DNA of 64,000 bases from Lepidonotus clava (lineage: Eukaryota; Annelida; Polychaeta; Phyllodocida; Polynoidae). Position numbers and translations under genes: made by a program. Of the stretch, positions 37,331 to 50,855 are shown one piece after another. Below the pieces are notes generated by a model. That model was given only the letters and a program-made list of their open reading frames with translations, was not told the DNA's origin and made no database searches. Each line of letters begins with the position of its first letter. Position 1 is the first letter of the stretch. Location: positions 15,809,396-15,873,395 of the forward strand of contig OW387145.1 in the NCBI GenBank assembly GCA_936440205.1, read 5' to 3'.

Positions 37331-38660
37331 CCCAAGTCCAACAAATACCTAAGTTTGCCTCACCAGAACCTTAGAAAATGCTCCCCCTCCCCACCCGCGC
37401 CAGCCCCGTACACTCCAGCCTAGACGCCGAGCGCTGCTGTTCCCATCATAATATTACAAGCTCCACTCGCAGGTCGCTGGTGACACGACCTCCTTCCCAG
37501 CGTGTTGTGTGGATCCCCTCGCTCCCCAGCGCAGGTCGTTGGCCGGCTATGGCTGAGTGTGTGTTGAGGTCATGCTGGAGTGTGGGAGACGAGAATCCAG
37601 GCCGGCCCCGTCTACCCTCAACCCTCCCCGCGCTGCCTGCTTCTACACTCAGCCTACATGGTGCTAGACCAGAAATAAACGCATGGCTAACCTCCTGGAT
37701 ATCCCACTTTGCATACTCATGATTTCCCCACACCGTGTGCCATGTAATGTATTTTCCCAGATCAATGTATTTTGTGCATAACCAACCCCCTCCCCCTCTC
37801 ACATGGACATTTAGTATCATGTGAACTATTCTTTCAATTCAATTGTGGTGTTTTTTGTAATCCAACAACACAACATGAAAGGAATACGCGTATTTAAAAA
37901 AAAGAAGAAGGTATCCCAGCCGTCTTCACATTCCAAACCCTTGCTCCCTTGTGTTATACGACCAAAGAGGAGGGTACAGCCTATGGTTTAGTACACAGTC
38001 TGAACCCTAGATATGGGCAACGAACAGAGAGCACGCTATCAACGTCCTGTTGTAGCCTAGTCCACACTATCATTGTAGGCGCTGGCTATTGTTGACCCTA
38101 TTTAGTGTGGCCTCAAGGAATAAATAACCTCGTCTGAATTTACATTTAGTTTTAGATAGGGGTTACAGAGACGGTAACTTTTTTTGGTATGGAATAAGGG
38201 AAACCTTATTATCATGACGTACAAGTAACATTCGCAGTGGATATGGACGAGTAGGATGAGAGATTTAGGCCAATCTGAACACACCTACCATTTGGAAAAA
38301 GCCACCAATCAGCGATATCAGAGGTCCATTCTTGGTATAAAGATGAGATATTTCGTATCATGTAGTGAGTAGGGGCTATACTATAGATGGAGTGCATATG
38401 TTTTGAGTTACAACACTAAATGATTGATAGAGACTTCCATAATACAGTCTAATTATGGGGGGAAAATACATTTTTCGAATATTATCATACCCATACTTTG
38501 TTTGTATCAGAATCGTAAGACAACTCATTTTGAATCTGCTTGGACTGGGTATGTATAATGGAGCTATATGTTGAAGCCAACTATGTGTGGCTAGGTATAT
38601 GTGATTTGTGAGAACACTATGTATGAAGTGAGACACAGATAGAGGGAATGTTGGATAATA

Positions 38661-38792
38661 CATGTTAGATATGGAAAGAACAATGTGCTTTCTGCATGTT
38701 AGATATGGAAAAACAATGTGCCTTCTGCATGTTAGGTACGAAAAGACCAATGTGCTTTCAATATGTTAGATATGAAAAAAACAATGTTGTCG
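38661..38792 (+). repeat. 34-bp tandem repeat, four copies
   Basis: Copies of CATGTTAGATATGGAAAGAA then CAATGTGCTTTCTG start at 38661, 38695, 38728 and 38762. The last is partial and more diverged. Intronic, non-coding. Confidence 0.85.
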
Positions 38793-40189
38793 GCCAATAC
38801 AGGCTCGATGTTCTAATTTGGTCACCGTCTACTCATCTGTTGAAGCCCCATTGAAAATCGGCGTGCAAGGTTGTGTACTGTATTAGAATACGATATCCTT
38901 TGATACGCCAAATTACACTATTGGGATAGAAACTGTGTCATACAGTATTTACGTTTACTGTTTATGATGTAAATATGCATGATCTTAGAGTTACTCTACA
39001 ATTTAAAGTAAATTAGTACCCTGTAAACCATTGCATATTCAAATTTAATTCTGCAACCTGCCCATTATTCAAATGATAATGCTTTTGTAACATTCTCATT
39101 TTGAGATTCAGCACTATCATTACCACAATTTTACCTACTTATAGGGCAGTTGACCTGAAAGACCTTGACTGAAAGACATTTGAGATCCCATCATCGTATC
39201 ACATGCGTGTCATCTCACTAAGTCATATTTGAAATGTAGCAAAGTGTGTCATTTTCAGTAAGCGAACTGCAACGAATGCACTGAGACCCCTAGATGAACT
39301 AATGCACCACATGGAGACCAAATCTGAATCCATGTATGTTTGACATGCATGTTATTGGAAAGGCTGCACGGTGCGTTCCCCCTCAACTCAAAGCTATTGG
39401 AGGTTTTTGTCAACCATGCAGACGGCATTATTATTCTGCCCCCTGGATTTGGCCGTGGTGCCGGCCGGTCCTCGTCCACCCCGACGTAGGGCCTGTCACA
39501 GGCCATGTGGCCCGTTTCCCACGATCCGTCCTCAGCGGGCCGTGGCCTCCGTTTGAATCCACTTCCCACCCCGCGCTCACCCTCCCTGACCCCCTCAAAA
39601 AGGCGTCACACCCCCGTGAGCACTTCACTCTAAAGCCCTGTCCCCACTGTCCAATTCGACTCAACTCGACTGTCGCAGCCCCACGGGGCCCCAGATCACG
39701 AACCTGTGACGGTCTCGTCTTTGGGCAAAAAACTGTGCAACCTGCACATTATTCTAACTATCACTCATTCCCACAACTCGCAAGGTTAGCAATGAGCAGC
39801 AAATTTCAGATCAGTTACCGTTTTAGGGACTAGTTCATAATAGCACAGCCTAGGACCCGATTGTTATACACAAAGGGTATGGTAAAATATGTACAAACCT
39901 ACTACACACACCCTACGACCCGACGATGATCGGGTTTAGTCTTAGATCTTCTCAATATGTCAAACTATCACCCCTCCCACCACCAGCAAGGTTTGCAATG
40001 AGCAGCAAGTCATATTGGAAATGAGGTCAAATGGCGATTGATATGATGGGGCCGAGTCCCTCTCACGCCATGCAAACGTACCTTTTCTCTTTGATAAATA
40101 GTCCAAAGCCACTTGTTTTAATGCGAAAGCCTTGGTTTAACCAAAATTACAAAGAAATCATATTTTCCTTCCTTAAGTGTGAGACCAAT

Positions 40190-40273
40190 GCATTATGGTG
40201 TGGGAGCCGTGCATCACAGTGTGGAATTCTGTATTACGGAGTGGGAACAGTGTACCACTAGTGAGAGCAGTAA
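40190..40273 (+). repeat. Degenerate minisatellite of about 21 bp
   Basis: Four diverged units of the type GCATTATGGTGTGGGAGCCGT / GCATCACAGTGTGGAATTCTGT / ATTACGGAGTGGGAACAGTGT / ACCACTAGTGAGAGCAGTA in a row. Confidence 0.55.
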
Positions 40274-42054
40274 TGGACGTGTAGCCTTTTGGGATAACAG
40301 CTGGGGCCCATTGTGTTCACAACTTTCTTTGTCACTGCAGCATTTAGCATTTCGTACTACTTCGTCGAAATGCCACGTTCGCAGCAAAGTTGAACGATGT
40401 GAGCGACTTGACTAATAATGCATATTACATTGCCTTCAGGCAGGCCTTCATTTAATTCGAGAAATACTGGCAATCTTACAGCGTACCGACAGTACAAATT
40501 CTACAAGTAAAATAGGGCAGATACGGGTCTGACTTAGCAATTTAGTAGTTAAACCGATCTATGACATTCATGATTAACTTTTAAAAAAGCTGATCAGGCT
40601 TATTTTGAAGCCGAGACAACCTACACGCTGTCATGTTTTGTCCTGGCATATAAGTGGTGTCTTTAATTTGTTCTGCCGCTAGACTTATCTCTGTTGCTAA
40701 GCAAAGCCTTCCACCTAATTGACATGATCATTCTAATTTGAATTAGAGTAGCTGGTTATTTTCATTCAGCCTCCACTGTTTGATAATACAACATGCTTAA
40801 AGTGTCGGTTTTTAATAATTAACTTTACGAGGGTCCACCTTCTTGCTTGGAAATCCCAGGTGATGTTACTCCCCCCAGTTGTCAGAGTAATAACGAAGGA
40901 AGAACAACTTCCATGGGAAGGGAGCTTGGCTAATATAAAATCACCAATATATATTAAGATACTTGCTGTCAAATTGGGGGAAACGAAGGCTTTGGTCTTT
41001 CTTTATGATTATTCTTTCAGTCATTTTCAATTCATGTTCTTTACAGCTAAGTAAGCCTAGCCTTAGTATGTAGCAGCCATCATATAATGCACTTACAGTG
41101 CAGCATGCTTTCTGACTTCATAGGCCTTAAACAGAGCCTAACAGGACGCAGGTTCGTAGAGGTGTGGATTGGCCAACCGTTGGTGCCACCCAGTCAGTGC
41201 TTACTTCTATAGTGCCGTTAGGTGTTAGGGGCTGTGTGGGCCCGGACGGAGCTAAGTGGAGATTCCCAGGCCAATAAGAAGGGACTAGGGGTGTGTGTAG
41301 GTGTATTTGTCCAGTCCTCACTGCCGCATTTCTCCGGCCTGCCCCACTCCATACTGTGTGTTGTGGTATACTGCGCTAACACACACCACCCGACTTATAC
41401 TTATAGGGCTCCGTTGCATTGTCCCAAAGTGGAAGGATTTCCCTAAAACGTAGGGTAATCAAATCTTATGTAATCTGCTTAAGATCGGAATAATCACCTG
41501 GAGCTAATCACCTAGTCCAACGATGGCCTACATATAAGAATCTTTGCACCATGCAATACGATTTTCGCACGACCATATTGGCCAAAGCTCTTTCGAATAT
41601 GTACGTCTAGTTACTGAGCTCAATAAGATTGTAATAATGTGGTTCATTAGGCTTGACATTAAGGTATAGTGCAACGACGACCAATATGAGAATTTGATAC
41701 ATTTTGCCAAGGCTGATAAGATGGCTTTGCAGGGGGAAGGAGCGAGAAATAGCCTTCTCCATGACCATCCCACTTTGTAAAGGAAACTAGGGAAAATTAT
41801 TAAATTTAAATCAGCCTATTTGGCTCTGCTGAGACAAGTCGTTGAAACTAGCACGCCCCACCCCCTTTGGAAGGAACACATCTAGATAAGATATGCGAAG
41901 AAAAGGAGCATTCAGATGGTGGCGGGCCATGGTTTGTGAAGACGGGTTGGTGGCCGCCTACCAGACCCAGATAAAAGATTGATGACCACCACACGCCAAC
42001 CACCAGCCGTTCACTAAAACGAGACCACCAGATACCAGCGGAGGTAAACCCTGA

Positions 42055-42062
42055 TGACGTCA
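42055..42062. promoter_or_regulatory. cAMP-response element palindrome
   Basis: Perfect TGACGTCA. The context GATGACGTCATGCCCA resembles the site in the 24-bp repeat at 49566 (AATGACGTCATGCCCA). Confidence 0.35.
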
Positions 42063-43379
42063 TGCCCAGTCGGTATGGGTACCTTACCCCAGTATACTCA
42101 TCACCAACCATTTGGGGTTTTGGTGCACATTTCATGAACGGCGATAACACAAAACCCATCATTCGAGATCCCTATTTCAGAATTATAATCTCTGTTTAAA
42201 TCATCCTTGTGTCCACAGGACCACTCATCGTGTTTGTGGGCATGTAAGCTCACCGGTTACCTGGTATTAAATGAATTAGTGATAAGGGGACGCGTCTTTT
42301 TAGTGCATTGTTTATTCCAGTTACTTAGTTACCATGGAGAGAAGTAGGCATGGTTATTTTAGCATTCACTCGACCTCCAAGCGCTGGGGACGTCACTTCA
42401 TCTAGTCAGTCCCTAATAAGTTGATAAATGGAACAACAGTTGAATGTGGGCTCTCCAGATTTGCATCCTGTCAACAATTCCATTAATCCAAGAATACACC
42501 GTTGAAAAGATAAGGATAGAATTCGATTATAACTGCATTTCTATCGTGAATCCTTTCAATTTTGTCAGACGGTGCCACTCGAGACGTAATTAATTACTTG
42601 ATTTGATTCCAGTGAAGAAACAATTGCTATAAACATTACCTTCCTGATAGTACATAATAGTAGGTTATTTTGTTTTAATGAACCTGGCCAATGAAATACC
42701 AATTATAGTACGTTTCTTTAAGAAAAGACAGTCAGCGTTGATCTGATTATCTATGTCATTCTGATAGCTTTCTGAGGTGTTTCCATACGAACAGCGATAT
42801 TTCATATCATTCTCTCATCTATTACAATATCATAATATCATATTGAGGTAAGCAGTCATGGACCGACCTTGATTTTACATAGGCCTATTTAGACCAGAAT
42901 TTATACGAGGCAAACGAGCCTTTCCTCTCTTTGTGACAATGTATGGAACATGTAGGGACTAAGATGGGTAGAGGGCGGATGTCGGTAGACTGGAGGTGGC
43001 CACGCCTCCCTGGCCGGCCGGCGTGCCCGGGGGCAGGAGGCGGGCTGGTCTGTGTGTGTGCCGGCTCTCCGGGCAGGGATCTCCCCCACGGCCGGCCAGG
43101 GCTTTCCCCACCAACACACCGCTCCCGCACTGCTCAGGCCTTATTGCTGGGCCCGGGGAGAGTGTTGGCCAGAGAGCTGCTGCTGCTGCTTCTGCTTCCT
43201 GGCCGTGATGACAATACGCCGGGTGAGGACCGTGAGAGGGTGCAGTCAGGGAGGGCGTTGTCGTAATAATTAGACGGTGGGAGGACGGATGGTTCCTACC
43301 TAGAAATGAATGTATTGTTGGGATACTGTCATACAGCTGAGACTGACCATTGTGTTTGAGCTGTGAGCTGCACTGTCAG

Positions 43380-43690
43380 CCAGTTAGCTTGACCCACTGT
43401 GTGCAGTGACACTAGGCTGGACCCAGTTTGAGCTATTCGATGGACACAGTGTGTGAGCTGGATCCAGTCTGTGGAAATAAGGGGAAATCCATTGGTTAAA
43501 TCAGTGGAAAATTCAATAATTTATGTACGCGATATTTGAACAATTAAGCTATGTAGTGTCATTAGTAGCATTTCAGTATACACTGATCAAGGAAGTAATC
43601 ACTGTGTTTTGCTCTGGATAGATGAACCCAGTCTGGAACCCCACCTAGTCTGTGAACCAAATCTATGAGCTGGACCCATTATGAGTTGCT
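43380..43690 (+). repeat. Diffuse GAGCTGGACCCAGT repeats
   Basis: Several imperfect occurrences of GAGCTGGA(C/T)CCA and CCAGT(C/T)TGTG/GG over 300 bases (for example near 43413, 43455, 43628 and 43667). Probably an old, decayed tandem repeat. Confidence 0.4.
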
Positions 43691-45162
43691 CCCTATCTAC
43701 ATGGATACAGCAGTTACTGCATTGTGTAGCCCTGCTCCTTACTGTATATGCCCACTGGTCTGGAAAGTTTCAAACAATGCCCTGTTTCCAAGGAGACCTT
43801 GGCATTCGTGAAGAGTCATAATCGCTAACTAACAGGGTCCCGCCTCTTCATCAAATTACCCAACCGCTCCTTCCCAATGTCAACTGTTCGCCGGCCCGCA
43901 ATATCAAGCAGCAGCGAGCCGCCACCAACGAACCCCTTCAAAATTAGTATACATACTTGTCGTTCATTTGTGAGCTTTAGGTTTGGAAGATGATGATAAT
44001 TAGAATTTGGATTAGGAAACCACTATAACATTTAACGCACCGTATGCAAGTAAGCACTTTTCATCATGACAGGCCCAAGTTCATCAAATAACAACCAGAA
44101 ATTCTAAAAACATCCGTATCAAAGTGCATGTACCTTAAACATGGCAGACTGGGACTGTTTCTATCTTAGTTGCTGCCATGCAGACGTTAGATTGAAAAAC
44201 GTTATAAGTCAAGCAGCACAGTAGTCAAGTTCCCTTTCCCTCACACCGTATGGAATGGTATGTTGTCTTGAACTAACGACTTTTAAGCAATTTAGCATAA
44301 ACTTTTTAGTGGGACAAAAAATAACCTATTGATAACTGGGATAAACTCTAAAAAATCACTCCCAAAAAATGCAGAGCCCTGACCCCGGGCACCTGTTCTG
44401 GCCGACCTAGATCTGCAGGTACCCATTAGGGTGGGGTGGTGGAGTTAGCATGAGGCGGGTACTTTGTCTGCCGCCGACAAGGCCCCGACGCCACAGGGAG
44501 CCCAACCAATTGTATTGTTGTCTGATAAGGCTTTTCAGGCCACTCGACTTTGACACCAAAAAAAGAATGGGAGCAGAACAGGAGCTGCTCATGGTACGGG
44601 GGTACAGGTTTCTAATGTAACACAGCCAGTCAAGGGGTGCCAAACAACTACTTTTCACTTATCTGACTTAAGACAGGATCCTAAATTTTGTCCTTTCCAT
44701 GCTTATAGCAACAGATTCTGATAGATGCCTCTAAGACATTATGCCATTTATTAGAAACTTTGCGATACATACATTTTACAGAACAGCTAAGGAAAAAGGG
44801 TACTTGCACTGGTCTTAGTAGTCTGACTCGATAGTGAGCAAGGTTCCCACAGTTAGCTCCATACATAGGTCACAAACCACACACGTAGACCACTTCAAAC
44901 CTTCTAGGTTAGGCTAGACCTGGCAGTAGTGGGAGCTGCTCGGTGTATTTGCGAGCAGAAGGAGGGGCCATTGAGCCTGAGCCATTACTGACCCGGCTGC
45001 TGATAGAGCCAGCCCATGCCGCCCATCTAGGGGGTCGAGTACTACCGTTCAGCTAAATCAATGCAGCAATTTGGAAATATATATATGTATCAAGAACGTT
45101 GGGTGCCTTCTTTGTCCCAATCCTGAGAGGGTCTCGTCGCGGTTTTGTGTCTCTGGGAGGTT

Positions 45163-45177
45163 GGGGGGGGGGGGGGG
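45163..45177 (+). repeat. G15 homopolymer
   Basis: Fifteen G between GGTT and ATGGGG. Confidence 0.9.
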
Positions 45178-45327
45178 ATGGGGTGGCAATGAGTGCACAT
45201 CGCAAACACTTCATCAATTCAATTCTTGAACTTTCTTCAAACTTCTCTTGGCAAAACTCACTGAGAACTATTCCAGTGGCAGGTCTCCCAGACAGACCTA
45301 GACTCAGCTCCGTGCAGCAGACGTGCA

Positions 45328-45380
45328 GTATCCATGGCAACACTGTCCAAAGTCGGCCGTGCCTGGTTGCCATGGTCGCC
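45328..45380. promoter_or_regulatory. Pair of RFX X-box-like palindromes
   Basis: GTATCCATGGCAAC (45328-45341) and GTTGCCATGGTCGCC (45366-45380) are two near-consensus X-boxes 24 bases apart. A third (GTTGTCATGGCGACC) is at 47375-47389. Motif evidence only. Confidence 0.4.
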
Positions 45381-45923
45381 AGTCGGACCTGATAAGATTA
45401 AACGGCATAGGGCCGTGGGTATTATATCGCCAGTACCGACCCTCGCCTAAACTTGTTTTTGTCAACAAATGTTAGTCTTGTGTGAGTTGCAAGGGCTCGA
45501 GGGAATATTGAAGTCGGTCAGCCTATTTCCTTTTGAAACAGCTGAACAGGAGTGTTCTTATGAAAGAGTCATAAATTTACGTTGAAATAAGCTTTCCACC
45601 GCCTCCGAGTGACGATGTTAGTGGTTCATTATGGTTACCACACCTTCCAACGAATCACCTTCTCAAGGCAGAGCTGGGTGTATTTGTGTGGCCTCAGAAG
45701 TTTTATTACATTGCATGTTTCCAACTGCACGCCACTTATTTAGGCGTAGTAATCTTGTTAAAACGACCGGTAGGTGAATGGGAATGATAAAGAAAACGGA
45801 CCGTAGATTTTCAGGCTATCTTTATTAGTTCGTCGACCCCCTTTGGGCGGTCTTTCCCGAGACAAGTAGTGTAGGAAAGAGGCGGTGCTGAGGAAACAGG
45901 TTACAGCTGGTCTTGTGTGTGTT

Positions 45924-45941
45924 GGGGGGGGGGGGGGGGGG
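45924..45941 (+). repeat. G18 homopolymer after (GT)n
   Basis: Eighteen G following a TTGTGTGTGTT stretch. Confidence 0.9.
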
Positions 45942-46997
45942 CGTACCCATGCGGGTGGCAGGGGGGTTACCTGGGTAGGCTGGTACGCCAGGCACCAGGT
46001 AGACCCGGGTGAGTAGTGCAGGTAGAGCAGACAGGTAACGGGTTAGTAGGGGGTGAGGGGAGCCAGGTGAGGGTACCCGACCCTTCCTCCAGCCCGTCTG
46101 CCTCCCGCCATATCCGGCCATATAACCCAGCTTACCCAGGCCTCCACACCCCACCCTGAATATATCTGGAGCCCAGGCAGTATCCAGAAATCTGGATCTT
46201 GTCAGGGAATATCCCCAGAGACGTCCAGAAAACGTAAATTAAACCAGATAGCACTGGGAGATCTATCGAGTTTGTACGATCAGTAAAGAAAATGTTAAAT
46301 TGGAAGGGCACCTGTCAGAGGGACTTCTCCACACCCATCTTGTAACTGATAGGGGAAATCTGCTTTCTTTGTACATGAACCTGGAGTGAGTTTTTCACTC
46401 ACGTCTATTTCATCCTGGCTTTGGTACCGGTCACAAGCTTTTTTCTTCCATATAGGTACAGAATTGGGAGCAGAACGTAGATGCTAAAGATTATTATATT
46501 ATAAATTGATCCGAACAAAATGTGATCCCATAATTGCACTAAACACCCTCCCGTCCTTAAATGCCTTGCTAAGATGGTTTCAGGTGGATACGATTCGAAA
46601 ATTTAAGATCTGATTAAATGCTTTTTTCGTCTGAGTGTTTTTATATCTTTCATTTATGATCCAATGAACGGAGGTGAACTTGGAGGCCGGATCCAGTAGA
46701 ATAGACCAGTGCCCTGCAGTTCGATTTGGATATGCCCACCTGAATAGATAGACCTCACATATCACTTGTGTGACTTGGGGCAGGAAGGTGAACTTTCCCC
46801 TGGAGTGATACCTGACCTGCACGTGTGTGCCCAAACATGCCTTTAGGTTTTGTCATAATTTCTGCCTGTCTACGGTGGAAGATGAATCTGAGTCCACGTT
46901 TAGAGCCGAGGGCCGTTTCTCATTCAATAACAAACGTATTTTCTTAGAGATTTCTCCCATGACCACCCAGGGTTAACAATCTTCAAGCCGATTGCCA

Positions 46998-47013
46998 CCC
47001 CCCCCCCCCCCCC
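46998..47013 (+). repeat. C16 homopolymer
   Basis: Sixteen C between CCA and TCGTC. Confidence 0.9.
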
Positions 47014-49565
47014 TCGTCACAACCCACAGATATCTGTCATTGTCACCGGGACGTGGATGGTTAACAACCCGCCACCCCTCGCTTCTCCATGGCACCGGCC
47101 TCGGCTCATAAGTTGGAGCCCACGAGTTGTACCACTATGTGGGAAAGGGGTGGTAGGCTGTAACCTACTTAGTGTAGGCCATGAAAACATGGCATGGTAC
47201 ACCTGTACTGGGTCATAGTGAGTACGCTCGTCGTATGGGCGTGTATTGGGTGACTGTATGCACATCTCTGTGTGTACACAATGGGTCTGATCCAGGGATA
47301 CTCACAGGTGGTCAAAGCACGACTACCTGCCACCCCCTCCCCAGCCTGTTGGTTCAGTCTTTGTTATGGCCCTGGTTGTCATGGCGACCGTTATGTCCTC
47401 TAGATGCCACTCGGCTGGAGACGAGCCTGTGCGCGACAAGGAGAGAAAGGAAAGGCAACCATCCCCCGGATGTATCCGGTCCCTGGTTTAGGAATAACAA
47501 GACTTAGTGTTAGCAAAACAAAACTTGTGAAACATGGGGTATCAGTACCAACGATGCTTCTTCATGCCAATTGTCAATTACAAAGAACAAGATAAAGCAA
47601 AAATAATTTAAGTTTAGCCCGAAAATCGCCCCTTTACACATGTCCGACATGATACACAATATAAATGTACCACATATTGTCTGACCAAGTGAGTTTATTT
47701 TTAGTGTGCAAATAGTTGATCGATGGCAGACTGGCATTATCAAAACCAATACAGACGAGGAACGATACTGCTACAAGACTCGTACATCCCGACGATGACT
47801 ATCTGAGCATCTAAGGATGTATCAGCTCAAACTTTTGACTGTTTGAATCCTGAGTTGTGACCTATGACTCCTCGAGTCAAACCTTCCCAGCAGTACACAC
47901 CCCTTTTGGACCACGTGGCCCCCTGGTCGTCCCGGAGATTCCCACAACCGGACATAGCCCCTACTGCAACTTGATATCTTCCTTTCCGGAACCGGATCCA
48001 GTACCGGAGCCGGAACTAACGTTACGTGCCTTCGTTTGCACGTGCTTTGGGGACTTCTTTGTGTACCACAGCATGCATTGCAGCCCTGCCCTTTTAGCGG
48101 TTATTTCATGTTTCTGTAGCTAGTCGTTGCACGTCCCAGCAAACTGGTCTAGATTCTGTAATAAAATTAATGGGAAAGCTGCTCAATTATAATAAAATGA
48201 GTCCACTTATCTGCCCCCTCCCACGCCACCTATTCCCCTTTTAGTATCTCAAGAGTGGGCCTCTAAAACAGACGAAACATCTGGCAGATTACATCTATTA
48301 GTATCTTTTTAGTGGGCCTTCTTAACATAGAAACATTCTCTCCTTGGTTGAAATCATGGAGCCACCCTGGATGACTCGACTGGACTATTCGAGGAAACGA
48401 GAGTTCTTTTTTTCAGCTCTACTGCTAAAATGATCTCATGACACTAATAATTTGTTAGTTTTATGTTTGACACGTTGACACTGACTGTATGAGTCGTGAT
48501 TCTTCCCTAAACTTATCAAGCAGGTTCAGCCTTTTGAATAGATAGTTGAAAAATAAGTCTATCAGAGGACTGACATGCATTGATATACTGTGTAGCCTTA
48601 AATACATTACGATTAAAACGTTTACTCCGATCTTGTTCAGTGAACAGTGGTTTCCAGGTTGAGATCAGCAGGACTTTACCAACTCTACCAGACCCAAAAT
48701 AACATCAATTTCCCCTGTTTTCTGAAGTCATTGTGCACGGGACAAAGCCGGATTTGAGCTGTGGACCCTTTGGGCAGCTTAACCCCCGTCCCCCGCTGTT
48801 TGTGGGAAGGGATTTCTTTACACTGGGGAGTTCAGGCCCAAACATGTCGGGTAACCGGGTTGGGATTGGTTAAATTTACGGAGCGATTAGGAATTTCATA
48901 GTTGCGTTAATTTGCAGTATTTCTAACAGTCAAGTTCATTTTCGGAAATGGGTCTCAGAAGACAAGTGATCTTATGAGGTGATTTTCAAAGATCTGATCA
49001 TGTTGGAATCCCTGGTTTTCTTCTGTCCATTTTCTATGAATTGGTAGTTGGGGCCATATTTGGTGCCTTGACAAAGAGTATCTAAAGCATTAGAGAATGC
49101 TGCTGAACGATTCGCATGACGCTTATCTGCGCTTTGGTATTCCAGTAGATCTACCCGTATGTGTGCAGCTCCCAACCCTCTGTTGATGAAAGCGCTCACC
49201 TTCAGGTTTTTCCTGTGCTAAAAGGGATGTGCATTATGTGAAGGATATCTTGTAGCGTGCATCTTCAATGATGCCCTGTGCAACAATGTACCCCTCCTGC
49301 TCCCTGTGTTCACGCTCTGTGCCATCTATGTACAGCTATGGTAATGGGTACTACCAGGAGAACGGCCATCATTGGGTATTACTCTCCAATCGTGTGTGAA
49401 TTAACAAAGCGACCAAATTACCTTTGTAAGCCATTATTTCCTCTTACATTATTTCCTTTAGTTTAAACATTTTGTAATTGACCCAGTTTAAACAATAGGA
49501 AGTCGACGGAGTCCTAGTTTGATCCTTCTAACGAGGTCTTTCAGTGTGATTTATCTTAAGACCTG

Positions 49566-49648
49566 CACTGACATTAATGACGTCATGCCCACTGACATTA
49601 ACGACGTCATACCCACTGACACAGTTGCAGGATGTTGTGACGTCACAA
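49566..49648. promoter_or_regulatory. CRE-bearing 24-bp tandem repeat and 14-bp CRE palindrome
   Basis: Two adjacent 24-bp copies of CACTGACATTAATGACGTCA then TGCC (49566-49589 and 49590-49613, the second with CGACGTCAT), a partial third, and then the perfect 14-bp palindrome TTGTGACGTCACAA (49635-49648). Full TGACGTCA sites are at 49578 and 49638. It lies 1.2 kb upstream of exon 3. Either an expanded bZIP response element or a chance minisatellite. Confidence 0.45.
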
Positions 49649-50855
49649 ACTGACCAGCTGACACATCAATCTAGCGATGCTTGAGTAAGATGCCCGTAAG
49701 TGGGATGATACAACGATAAAGAAGCAGGCAGGGCACATACTTGTGATAGTTATACTAAAATGGTATGAAAAACTATCACAGTGCATAGACCTACTGGGCG
49801 GTGGCGCACAGCATGCAATAACAGTTACTGTATTCATGGCATTGGAGACCTGAATTTGGTGGTTTTTTATTGTTGAATTGTTAGGACTTTATTCGTCATA
49901 TTTTGTAATTACGATACATGCTTGTTTGCATACCCAAAAACTTGAAATATGTGCCATGCATAGATGACTATCAAAAACTATTTCTGATATAGAAGAGTCA
50001 GAAACAACACGATATTATGATCCATAAACCATAGTCTATTACCGAACGGGGAGCACGTATACGGTTTCCCTCTCAGGTTACTTCTCAGTTTTTGTGTTGG
50101 TATTACATTGTCGGATTTCACACAATAAACTTCAGAGCGATTCCCGTGTACAGTTTTACGAGTAGACATTTTAAGACTGTCTTATAGGTGACCGGTCGGT
50201 CAGTAGGCAGTTTGTCCCAGGTCAAAGAACTGTCCGACTTTCTAAATCGGTTATATCACCGGATACCTGCCCATGTAGCAACTGGCCCTCTGCCAAGTCG
50301 GGGCACATGGGGGCAGCGTCTGGAGTGTTGGTAAACATACCGGCAACGAGTAATGGTATTTGGAAATCAAAACTGACTTTGGGTTTTTCTAATATTTAAA
50401 AGAAAATTTCAGATCTTGTGGTGAGGATAACATGTATATTCACTGTCTAGATTTTGAGTCGATAGATTAAGGTAGCACTTATTTGCAAGAAAGGTATCTC
50501 CAAGACAGGTGACTGTCATAGGCCTATCTGGGTCAGGGAAGTCCTTAGATACGGTCATGCATGACTGACTGTAACTAAGGGCAGAGGGAGACAGATCAGG
50601 TTAGAGATAAGGACTGACCAATCAGATAGGGCAAAAGTGTCCCCCTCTGAGTTGCTAAGCGACCTTAGCTTGGAATCCCCCATACCCTGTCTTGGAGAAT
50701 ATACGTTAACGATATTGTTGTATATAAGCTTTGGTAATGTATTCAACTCCCTTCTCCTAACTTATGCATTAGCCAAGTATTACCAGGATATGTACCTAGA
50801 CTTGTATCCTGACTTTAAAGGCCCACATACTCAAAAACGTTTCCTCTTTTTGCAG

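Larger units (their letters stand above)
16091..50855 (+). other. Intron 2 of the RNF38/44-like gene (34.8 kb)
   Basis: Starts GTAAGC and ends with the acceptor CCTCTTTTTGCAG. Contents listed separately include the alternative first exon in a CpG island (36460-37330), a possible SINE (28010), a foldback (31438), a MITE end (34390), minisatellites (30438, 38661, 40190) and homopolymers. I looked for exons at 16100-27500, 28200-30400, 32000-34300, 37400-42900 and 43300-50800 and found none with both splice sites and a familiar protein pattern. Short GC-rich open frames (for example 42943-43266 and 36259-36792) appear to be products of base composition. Confidence 0.6.

Noticed and set aside
39165-39235. 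A miR-71-like start (TGAAAGACAT) with CATCTCACTAAGTCAT about 40 bases downstream
   Set aside because: The mature sequence diverges after ten bases and the two arms pair poorly. miR-71 is highly conserved, so this is probably coincidence.
42943-43266. Overlapping GC-rich open frames with a CTGCTG run, and a CGG|GTGAGG donor-like site near 43220
   Set aside because: Several frames are open at once, the Leu run comes from CTG repeats, and no homology or promoter pattern supports an exon.
50637-50855. Open frame running through the exon 3 acceptor from 50637
   Set aside because: The upstream part has intron-like composition and no family similarity. The acceptor at 50855 is strong, and the open frame is likely chance.
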